From Halocynthiibacter sp. SDUM655004 (GTDB lineage Bacteria > Pseudomonadota > Alphaproteobacteria > Rhodobacterales > Rhodobacteraceae): DNA of 64,000 bases. The stretch is taken from assembly GCF_026015885.1 (NCBI RefSeq), contig NZ_JAPDUG010000001.1:620001-684000 (forward strand). The letters are read 5' to 3'. The notes under the pieces are model-generated. The model did not search any database, had not been told where the DNA came from, and saw only the letters and a program-made list of their open reading frames with translations. The translations under genes and the position numbers were made by a program. This document shows, in pieces, positions 57,490 through 64,000 of this stretch (positions are counted from its first letter, which is position 1; the number at the start of each line of letters is the position of its first letter).

Positions 57490-58962
57490 CGTTAACTATT
57501 CTCCCTAAAATTATCGCTTTGGGCTCGGGTACATGTGCTTGGCGAGTTCGTCCTTTATGTTTTGACTATCTGCTCAATTGAATGGGTCATACGCGTTTGA
57601 TCATTAAACGGCCAAACCCCCAAAGCGAACAAGTATAAATTCTCTCAGCGTCAAGCAGGTTTGTTGTTAGCCGCCCGCCTGTGCAATCGGGTTTAATCTT
57701 GGCGATCATTAATATTGCCCCGCGCAAGAAGCTTCTGGCCCTCGTCTTAGTTCTCAGAAACCTGTCTGCCTGGCTCTATTACGATACCCGTATCGGTAAG
57801 ACTGTTGCTTTACGAATGGACCTCCCCGTCGAAGCGCACATGTCTATACCACAACTTTCAGTAATCTTTGTTGAAGCAAAAAACAGATCAATAAACACGC
57901 TCAACACTTTAGATGCTGCGAATACAAAAAATATGATCAGACGCCCTGAATGTGGACGGCCCGCAGGCAGCAGTATCAGCCGACTAATCTTTGCAAATCA
58001 AGAGTTTTTCTAACGCCGCATAGGGCACAGCAAGGAATGCCAGCCTCACGGACTTAACGATGTACCAACAGGCGGCATTCGGAAATTCAGTCTTTTTGTA
58101 TGAATGATTGCTACGAAACCTTCGCCTCATTCAACCCTTTTGAAACCCAGATGTGGTCACACTGAGGTAAGACCGCCATCTGACTAGATCGCCTTAAATT
58201 TTCATTTTTTCATACAGGCTTGCTTGCAACTTGATGCGCTTTTGTGTGTCAGAATTTCTCTGAAAACCCTGGACTTTGTTGCTGAAAGCTCGAATTGCCA
58301 TATTTCCATACGAGACTTCGAGCCAACGCGTTTGCTCACCCCGTTTCTTTCAACCGTTGCTGTTTCTGCAGAACTCCCCCAAGTTTTTTCACCGCTCCAA
58401 TGATAGGTATTGGCGCAAGTTCGTTACCAACCGGCCATTGGATTCATATTAGGCGTAGGAGTTGAAAACACGTCAGAAGATGCGCGGCAGATTCAATCAG
58501 CGGATCAAGATGGTGCAAATGATTGATCTTAATTAGGAATGCCCATTTGAGACGGTCGACGCAGTCAACGAAATTTTGAAAGCAACTTCCCTTCAGGCGA
58601 GCTACGAGAGTGTAACGCACGCCTCTTGGTAATTGCCGAACAATCTCGGTTTGTTCATTGAATTCAACGCAGAGGAACTATTCAAAAAATATAGTTGTTT
58701 TCGCATTGGCTTAGCGGGTGCCTCTCTAGCTTTGGAACCGAATGAAAAATGATTTCGAGTGAAAAGAGCTGCCTCTGGTGCGCTGGCGCTAACTTTTTCG
58801 CGTGCAGCACATTCCTCTACCTTTCGCTTTCCATCCATACAACTGGTCTTCGCTGCAACTAATTGGCAAGGCACAATCCACTCAAGGCGCTATGAAGTGC
58901 TTCTCAATTGAAATGACTTCGTAACATCATGCATTGCATCACGCGTGTTACGAGGCTGTTTT
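57490..58962. other. Gene-poor, AT-richer stretch with no intact gene
   Basis: About 1.5 kb with stops in all frames at short intervals. The longest open frames (57681-58013 plus, 110 codons; 58602-58874 minus, 90 codons) have no recognisable protein content or ribosome site. Base composition is more AT-rich than the rest. It is best read as decayed sequence that continues into the amidohydrolase remnant. A short palindrome CGATACCCGTATCG lies near 57782. Confidence 0.6.
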
Positions 58963-59345
58963 GTGACGGCGCTCACGGTACAATCAGTGAATCTCGCCCT
59001 GATTAACGGTGATATCGAAACGATGAGGCCTACATAACCGATCGCCGAGGCTGTAGCGATTCGCGATGGAACCATCTTGTTTGTTGGCAATTGCGATGAT
59101 GTGAAGGCTTTGGATGTGCGTCTGCGCGGCATGGAAACGTGCCTCCCATGGCGGCTAACCTCGGCATATGGGAAATTGGCCGCCCGACGATGGTAGACGG
59201 GAATGTGAGCCTCGGCGCTGTTCTAAACTCATTGGCGCTGGCAATCGCTGTGACCACCAAATACACGCCTGATATGCAGCCTAGCGCGACCTATTTAGAC
59301 CGAGACGCGAATGGCAGCCCAACAGAGCTTGCGATTGAAATGAAT
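58963..59345 (+). pseudogene. Remnant of an amidohydrolase (YtcJ-like) gene
   Basis: Two pieces in different frames. From 58963 (GTG) the translation reads SVNLALINGDIETMRPT, a stop (TAA at 59033), then PIAEAVAIRDGTILFVGN, which is the N-terminus of amidohydrolase-3 enzymes. From about 59200 another frame gives LNSLALAIAVTTKYTPD and YLDRDANGSPTELAIEM, which matches the middle of the same family. The stretch between, with the metal-binding HxH motif, is missing, and the C-terminal half is gone. A stop, a frame change and deletions make it non-functional. Confidence 0.65.
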
Positions 59346-59441
59346 TTTCGCAGTTTAAGTGAAATCGGTCTTTCGCGATCCAGAACGATCGTGCCGGAAC
59401 CTACCATGCGCTGCAGCAATTCCTCGCCACTAGAAAACAAG

Positions 59442-59477
59442 AACGGCGCGGCCACGAAGGCTGCGCCGTTATTTTTT
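59442..59477 (+). terminator. Strong terminator left behind the pseudogene
   Basis: AACGGCGCGGCC/GGCTGCGCCGTT, 12 bp with one G-U pair and a 5-nt loop, followed by ATTTTTT. No intact plus-strand gene precedes it, so it probably belonged to the decayed amidohydrolase gene. It may also limit read-through toward otnC. Confidence 0.85.
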
Positions 59478-59522
59478 GGAACGCCCTATACCAAATTAGT
59501 AGAGGCGCAAACAAAGAGCGGT

Positions 59523-60176
59523 TTAGTCCCACTCAACCCCGAACTCGCGCACGAGGCCTTGAACCTGTGCTTCCGTAAGCAGATTTGGCGTCATACCGCG
59601 GGTCATCAGGGTGAGCTTGGCGGTTTCTTCGAGTTCTTCCATCGCATAGGCCGCCGCCTCGAGCGTTTTTCCCGCCACCACTGGCCCGTGATGAGCTAAA
59701 ACCACTGCCGAGCGTTTGCCAGCAAGCCCACGGATTGCGCCGCCCATCGCCGGATCGCCGGGCATGAAATAGGGCAGGAGTGCCACCTTGCCCAACCGCA
59801 TCACGCCGTAGGCTGTAATCGGTGGCAACATGTTGTCTGGGTCCACATCGGGCAGCACAGAAAGCGCGACCGAGTGGCAGGAATGCAAGTGGACAATCGC
59901 GCCAGCCTTGTCTCCGCGCGTGTCGTAGAATGCAGAATGCAGTGGCATTTCCTTGGTCGGTTTGTCGCCGCCAATGTGGTTGAGCTTGTCGTCAAATCGG
60001 CTCAGGCGGGCGGGGTCAAGGCGCCCGAAGGAACTTCCTGTGGGTGAGACGAGCAACCCGCCATCTTCGGTTCTGGCCGAAATATTGCCGCTCGCGCCCG
60101 CCGTAAGGCCGCGATCAAACAGCGACTTTGCAATCAGGCAAATCTCTTCGCGGAGTTTGGTTTCGCTGCTGCTCAT
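59523..60176 (-). CDS. otnC: 3-oxo-tetronate 4-phosphate decarboxylase (class II aldolase family)
   Basis: Class II aldolase/adducin-fold protein of 217 residues. Metal ligands are in VHLHSCHS and LAHHGPVV, with the acidic active-site region near the start (GNISARTEDGGLLVSP). Next to otnK it is assigned to the four-carbon sugar acid pathway, where it decarboxylates 3-dehydrotetronate 4-phosphate to a triose phosphate. The start overlaps otnK by 4 bp. Confidence 0.85.
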   Translation of the reverse strand: MSSSETKLREEICLIAKSLFDRGLTAGASGNISARTEDGGLLVSPTGSSFGRLDPARLSRFDDKLNHIGGDKPTKEMPLHSAFYDTRGDKAGAIVHLHSCHSVALSVLPDVDPDNMLPPITAYGVMRLGKVALLPYFMPGDPAMGGAIRGLAGKRSAVVLAHHGPVVAGKTLEAAAYAMEELEETAKLTLMTRGMTPNLLTEAQVQGLVREFGVEWD

Positions 60177-61447
60177 AGCTCCTCCAGAAGGGCAAGTGCG
60201 TCGGCAAAGAATGTCTCTGCGCCGAAGTTGCCCGATTTGAGGGTGAGTGCGATTTCGGTGTCACCGCTCTCGCAATAAGTCCAAGGCACGCCAGGAGCGA
60301 TTTCTGGGCCGATGGTCATGCGCTGAACGCCCAGCCCTTTGGTCACAGCGCCCGATGTTTCACCACCTGCGGCCACAAAACGTTGGGTGCCCATGTCACG
60401 CGCATCCACGGCCAGTTCGGCAAGCGCCGCTTCAACCAATTCACCCGCGCGCGCAACGCCAAGTTTTTCCTGCGCTGCCAATACGGCCTCGGGTTCTGCG
60501 CTGGCATAGATCATTTTGACCGCCTCAATCGGTTGCGCCTTGAGCCACGCGCGCGCCGCTTCGTTGCCATTCTCCGCAAGGTCGAGCGGGTCAAGCCTAA
60601 GCGAGGCTGCTGAGCTTTTGATCGCGGCAACTTGTTTGCGGGTCATTTCCGAGCAACTACCTGCTAGAATAATTGCGCCCTTGGCAAGCTGCGGGGCGCT
60701 TGGGCGCTCGGCGTTCGCATCAAGTACACCGTCCTTGATGTAAAGGTCAGGCAACGGCATGGCCACGGCGCTGCCCCCTGTCATAAGCGGCATGTCGCGG
60801 CAGGCTTCGGCGATCGTATAGAGATCTTGGTTGGCCACGGCGTCAACGATTACGTGCTGCGTCCCCGTTGCTTTCAATTCGTCAAGACGCATACGAAGCG
60901 CATCTACGCCGCGATCCACCGCAAGACGATTCACAAGACCAACCGCGCCCGAAACCTGCGGCTCCAGAAGGCGCATCAGGTTGCTGTCGCGCATTGGGGT
61001 AAGCGGGTGGTTCCGCATCGGGCTTTCAGCGAGGGGCGCTTCGTTTACGAAGAGGTTGCCCATAAAGATGCTACGCCCGTTTTCTGGGAAGGCTGGGCAA
61101 TAGATTGTCTGGTCAGTCCCGAGATCTGCCATGAGCGCCTCGGCGACGGGACCGATATTGCCTTTGTCCGTGCTGTCGAACGTAGAGCAGTATTTCCAGA
61201 AAAACCGCTCCGCTCCAGCAGCCTTGAGCCATTCAAGAGCACGACGACACTCTGCAACAGCCTCGTCAACGGGCGACGTCCTACACTTAAGGGCGATCAC
61301 CTCGAATGCGGCGGTTGTTTCGGGTTTGGGCGCTTCATCGGGAATGCCCATGCGTAGCGAAACCTTAACGCCGCTACGTGCCAGTAGTCCGGCCAAATCC
61401 GTAGCGCCGGTGAAATCATCCGCGATACATCCGAGAATTGTTTTCAT
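60173..61447 (-). CDS. otnK: 3-oxo-tetronate kinase (DUF1537 family)
   Basis: Four-carbon sugar acid kinase, 424 residues from the ATG at 61447. The N-terminal domain opens with ILGCIADDFTGATDLAGLL and the C-terminal nucleotide-binding domain has VAAGGETSGAVTKGLGV. It phosphorylates 3-dehydro-tetronates for OtnC. It lies 4 bp after mgsA and overlaps otnC, so the three form an operon. The catabolic dehydrogenase and isomerase usually found with them are not in the window. Confidence 0.88.
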   Translation of the reverse strand: MKTILGCIADDFTGATDLAGLLARSGVKVSLRMGIPDEAPKPETTAAFEVIALKCRTSPVDEAVAECRRALEWLKAAGAERFFWKYCSTFDSTDKGNIGPVAEALMADLGTDQTIYCPAFPENGRSIFMGNLFVNEAPLAESPMRNHPLTPMRDSNLMRLLEPQVSGAVGLVNRLAVDRGVDALRMRLDELKATGTQHVIVDAVANQDLYTIAEACRDMPLMTGGSAVAMPLPDLYIKDGVLDANAERPSAPQLAKGAIILAGSCSEMTRKQVAAIKSSAASLRLDPLDLAENGNEAARAWLKAQPIEAVKMIYASAEPEAVLAAQEKLGVARAGELVEAALAELAVDARDMGTQRFVAAGGETSGAVTKGLGVQRMTIGPEIAPGVPWTYCESGDTEIALTLKSGNFGAETFFADALALLEEL

Positions 61448-61451
61448 TTTC

Positions 61452-61826
61452 TTACCTGATGTTTGCAAGCACCGCGTTCGCCGTAGATTCATTTACGGCG
61501 AGTTGGGTGTCATAGAGAATGGCCAGTCGAAGAAGCGATTTAACATCAACGTCATGAGGCAGGGCCGACAGCGGGTCTATAAAGAATACAAGCGCATCAA
61601 GCCGCCCCTCGGCAATCATTGCTCCAAGCTGCGCATCGCCGCCTTTGGGCCCGCTTTTGAGTGCCGTGAGCGTTAGCCCGACCTCGTCAGTTAGCCGGCC
61701 GCCTGTTGTACCCGTGGCAAATAGCGTGAGCGGCTCGAGAGCAGCCTTGTTGCGCTTGGACCAGTCGATCAACAGGTTTTTCATACCATCGTGCGCGACA
61801 AGCGCCATTGTACTGCCCGAAGTCAT
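61452..61826 (-). CDS. mgsA: Methylglyoxal synthase
   Basis: Converts dihydroxyacetone phosphate to methylglyoxal and phosphate, bypassing lower glycolysis. It has 124 residues, shorter than the E. coli enzyme at its end. Conserved pieces: ALVAHDG at the start, LFATGTTGG (phosphate binding), the catalytic Asp in SGPKGGDAQLG, and FFIDPLSALPHDVDVKSLLRLA. The ATG at 61826 has better spacing from AGAAAGG than the one 6 bp upstream. It heads the mgsA-otnK-otnC unit, an unusual partnership. Confidence 0.88.
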   Translation of the reverse strand: MTSGSTMALVAHDGMKNLLIDWSKRNKAALEPLTLFATGTTGGRLTDEVGLTLTALKSGPKGGDAQLGAMIAEGRLDALVFFIDPLSALPHDVDVKSLLRLAILYDTQLAVNESTANAVLANIR

Positions 61827-61919
61827 AGGCATCCTTTCTGCATAATTTAATGTATGCGTAGTTTTCGTTTTCTATCCAGTTTCAGTGTGAGCGTAAAGTG
61901 CGGCGCCAATGTTTCGCGA

Positions 61920-62345
61920 TTAGAATGGCGTAAATGCGATGGCAACCCCGATCAACGCGATCAAGAGCCCGCCGCGCGCGCCCGAAACAAATTTTTTCAT
62001 GAGTGCCGCGTCGGGCGCCGTTTTCTTGCGCGCTGCATTCAGGCTCAGGAAATTCAGCGCTGCGGAGCAGCCAAGAACAATCGCCGCGCCGACGAGTTTT
62101 CCATAAAAGGCCCAGTTCAGGACCAGCGCCCCCTCCAGCGCCTGCACAAGCGCGATACCGGTAATCCAAAGAACAAGGATAGCGCCGAGGCTTATGAAGC
62201 CGAGCGTTCTCATGGCCGATTGAACAGGCGGGGCGGGCGGCGTTTTGGCCTTTGCATGGGCGGACTGCACGATGGAGCTGGCGATGGACACGCCACCGAA
62301 AAACAATGCTAGAAAATGCAGAAACTTAAGGAAAATCACCAACAC
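61920..62345 (-). CDS. Four-helix membrane protein of unknown function
   Basis: Protein of 141 residues with four membrane helices (about 3-23, 46-66, 78-98, 120-138) and basic loops inside. It resembles small integral membrane proteins of the DUF2269/CopD-like type but I cannot assign it. About 90 bp before mgsA on the same strand; it may or may not share its transcript. Confidence 0.6.
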   Translation of the reverse strand: MLVIFLKFLHFLALFFGGVSIASSIVQSAHAKAKTPPAPPVQSAMRTLGFISLGAILVLWITGIALVQALEGALVLNWAFYGKLVGAAIVLGCSAALNFLSLNAARKKTAPDAALMKKFVSGARGGLLIALIGVAIAFTPF

Positions 62346-62553
62346 ATTCGGCTCCCGTGCTCAGAAATCACTTTGTTAACCGCATCATAGGAAGGTTTTG
62401 CATTTGATCCTAATGGTTTGTCCAACAAGTGGGAGTTTTTCTTGATGCCAGCGAGAAGGGGCGCGGGGGCCAAATTTGGCCGTCACGGCCCGAAATGGTA
62501 GGGTAAGGGTATTCTCAACCCAAGTTCATTGCAGAGAGTGAAAGGAATTTTCC

Positions 62554-62907
62554 ATGGCCTATGTTGACGGATTTGTTGCCGCTGTTCCTGATGTGCGGAA
62601 ACAGGAATTTATCGAACACGCTGAAATCATTGGTAAAGTTTTCATTGAACACGGCGCAATTGAATGCGTCGAATGTTGGGGTGATGAGGTGCCCGAAGGA
62701 GAGATCACGTCATTTCCGCGGGCCGTTCAAAAGAAGGACGATGAAACCATCGTGTTTTCATGGGTTCTATGGCCTGACAAAGCCACACGAGATGCGGGTA
62801 TGAAGAAAACCATCGACGACCCGCGCGCACAGCCCGATGTCGCCCCGATGCCATTTGATGGAAAACGCATGCTTATTGGCGGATTTGAACAGATTGTTAA
62901 GTCTTAG
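62554..62907 (+). CDS. DUF1428 family protein
   Basis: Protein of 117 residues with the DUF1428 pattern: MAYVDGFVAAVPDVRKQEF at the start, ECWGDEVPEG in the middle and PFDGKRMLIGGFE at the end. Predicted dimeric alpha-beta barrel; no known activity. GTGAAAGGAATT precedes the ATG. The next gene follows in 57 bp. Confidence 0.85.
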   Translation: MAYVDGFVAAVPDVRKQEFIEHAEIIGKVFIEHGAIECVECWGDEVPEGEITSFPRAVQKKDDETIVFSWVLWPDKATRDAGMKKTIDDPRAQPDVAPMPFDGKRMLIGGFEQIVKS

Positions 62908-62964
62908 GCCGTAAGACAGAGTCGCCCCGCGCAATTATCGCTGTTTGAAACGGAGGGTGGCCAA

Positions 62965-63180
62965 ATGTTTGATGTGTTCGGAGCTGTGATGCTGCTTGCA
63001 TTCATCGCGTTGGCGCTCTGTGCCGTCTATCTGCTGTTTGCGATTATTGGAGACATGGCCAAAGCCCGAGGGCATTCCCCGTGGGCATGGTGGACGATGT
63101 CTTTGCTCTGGTCGCCAATCGGCTCAATTTTCGTACTTTGGCTGTTCTTCCCAATTGAGACAGGCAGGGACAGCAACTGA
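62965..63180 (+). CDS. Small two-helix membrane protein
   Basis: Protein of 71 residues with two hydrophobic helices (about 5-28 and 41-62) joined by a basic loop (AKARGHSPWAWW). GGAGG lies 11 bp before the ATG. The loop and length recall short inner-membrane proteins of unknown role. Probably co-transcribed with the DUF1428 gene. Confidence 0.6.
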   Translation: MFDVFGAVMLLAFIALALCAVYLLFAIIGDMAKARGHSPWAWWTMSLLWSPIGSIFVLWLFFPIETGRDSN

Positions 63181-63252
63181 TGCAACTGGGCGTAGCCGAA
63201 AGCACGAACTACAGCGTTTGCTGAGCCTTGATCGGGAATGTCAGGTAGGATT

Positions 63253-63328
<76 letters not shown>

Positions 63329-63417
63329 TCACGCAGATATTGTCTGCGACCGTGTACTTATGGAAGCGCGCGCCGATGATCAAGCGAAAATCACGCGCGC
63401 TTCTGATAATTTTGCGA

Positions 63418-63744
63418 TTAATCGTCGTCGTTGGTAGAGACGTCCGCGATTTCCTCAAGAGGCACTGTATCGTCGTCGTCGTCATCCTCGAGGATGTCGT
63501 CGTCGAGTTCTACATCGAGGTCATCTGCATCATCCTCGATCACGGCCTCATCGCCATCAACCAGATCTTTGGCTGTTGTTTCGGCGTCGGCTTTGTCTGC
63601 AACAAGGTTGCGTGTTTTCGCGCCCTCTTCGACGACAACTTCTTCGCCCGTGTAGGGGCTGATGATCGGAGTCTTATTGAGATCGTAGAAGCGTTTTCCG
63701 GTCTGGGGGCAAACGCGTTTCGTTCCCCATTCTTCTTTGGGCAT
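63418..63744 (-). CDS. TIGR02300 (FYDLN acid domain) protein
   Basis: Protein of 108 residues. The conserved N-terminus has KRVCPQTGKRFYDLN and ISPYTGEEVV, the TIGR02300 hallmark found across alphaproteobacteria, possibly a degenerate zinc-ribbon. The C-terminal 45 residues are almost entirely Asp, Glu and Val. AAGGGGATC lies before the ATG at 63744. Function unknown. The acidic tail makes the opposite strand look Ser-rich, an artefact. Confidence 0.9.
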   Translation of the reverse strand: MPKEEWGTKRVCPQTGKRFYDLNKTPIISPYTGEEVVVEEGAKTRNLVADKADAETTAKDLVDGDEAVIEDDADDLDVELDDDILEDDDDDDTVPLEEIADVSTNDDD

Positions 63745-63880
63745 TGTGATCCCCTTCAAGCTGGCTCATAAATTCGGATTTGGAGCCAACTGCCACAACA
63801 ATTCGAGGGTGTCAAAGGCTTTTGAGGTTCCGGCACGATTGTTGCGGTATTTGGGCAGAAGTTCGCATAGGTTTGAATGA

Positions 63881-64000
63881 ATGTTTAACAAGCGGGTACA
63901 GGTTGACAGTTTGCGGCTTTCAGGGTCTCCCGAGGTTGTTGTGAAGCTGCGCCGGTCTGCGCGTGCCAAGCGTTTGAGTTTGCGTGTGTCCCGTTTGGAT
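63881..64000 (+). CDS. YgjP-like (DUF45) metallopeptidase, 5' part
   Basis: First 40 codons of a gene running off the right edge. The segment PEVVVKLRRSARAKRLSLRV matches the N-terminus of YgjP/DUF45 proteins, zinc-dependent M48-like peptidases of unknown substrate. The HExxH active site would lie beyond the window, so the family call rests on this short stretch. The ATG at 63881 is preceded by another at 63877 in a different frame. Confidence 0.55.
   Translation, partial: MFNKRVQVDSLRLSGSPEVVVKLRRSARAKRLSLRVSRLD

Noticed and set aside
57681-58013. 110-codon plus-strand frame in the gene-poor stretch
   Set aside because: No ribosome site, no family, atypical residue order and a decaying neighbourhood; chance frame.
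58602-58874. 90-codon minus-strand frame
   Set aside because: No recognisable content or start signal; lies in decayed sequence.
56063-59522. Possible genomic island with integrase or insertion sequence
   Set aside because: No integrase, transposase, terminal inverted repeats or copy of the tRNA-Arg 3' end could be found by reading, so no mobile element is called.
59139-59699. 186-codon plus-strand frame
   Set aside because: Its first part is an amidohydrolase fragment and its end runs antisense through otnC and across a terminator; not a real gene.
63431-63655. Serine-rich plus-strand frame of 74 codons
   Set aside because: Mirror image of the Asp/Glu tail of the FYDLN protein on the minus strand.

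Overview
The window looks like chromosome of an alphaproteobacterium of the order Rhodobacterales (Roseobacter group). The grounds are the mreBCD-mrdA-rodA cluster, a class I lysyl-tRNA synthetase, a short NDUFS4-like complex I protein, a TIGR02300 (FYDLN) protein, a NasS/NasT nitrate system and a GC-rich coding style. This is inferred from gene content only. Most of the window is densely packed core genome with many 1-20 bp gene overlaps.

Layout. 1-2.5 kb: an ArsR regulator and a COG0701 permease, divergent from a uracil-DNA-glycosylase-like gene and an SseB-like gene. 2.5-9 kb (minus strand): the cell-elongation operon mreB-mreC-mreD-mrdA-rodA, ending in a 2-hydroxyacid dehydrogenase. 9.3-11.2 kb (minus): leuA, preceded by a previously uncalled leader peptide rich in leucine codons. 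11.2-12.7 kb: an exported protein of about 18 MORN repeats. 12.9-18.5 kb: nadE, a DUF1801 gene, gltX, a MATE exporter and a gamma-glutamylcyclotransferase. 18.5-23.2 kb: a tandem glycine riboswitch and gcvT-gcvH-gcvP.

23.2-36.8 kb (minus) is a complete nitrate assimilation locus: nasT-nasS, an RNA leader, nrtA, nrtB, a double-ATPase nrt gene, nirB, nirD, nasA, a TrpD2/YbiB-like gene and a shortened cysG-like gene. The NasT protein has an ANTAR RNA-binding domain. The leader before nrtA holds two stem-loops with A1/G4 hexaloops followed by a 16-bp terminator, which is the expected NasT target. Regulator, RNA target, transporter, reductases and siroheme supply therefore sit together. Upstream of nasT lies an array of four 6-bp motifs spaced exactly 11 bp apart, next to an orphan BrnA-like gene.

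37-49.3 kb: small unknown genes, ettA, an aldo/keto reductase, a DUF2946-YcnI copper-type pair, nadD, an EamA transporter, dacB, a TerB-like gene and class I lysS. 49.3-56 kb: a DUF4864 gene, a large beta-helix protein, small genes, uvrB, a structured noncoding element, an NDUFS4-like gene and tRNA-Arg. 56-59.5 kb is the accessory part: a nitroreductase-like gene, about 1.5 kb with no recognisable gene, and the remains of an amidohydrolase gene. 59.5-64 kb: mgsA-otnK-otnC, small membrane and DUF genes, tRNA-Ala, a FYDLN protein and the start of a metallopeptidase gene. I found no CRISPR array, intact insertion sequence, integrase or replication origin.
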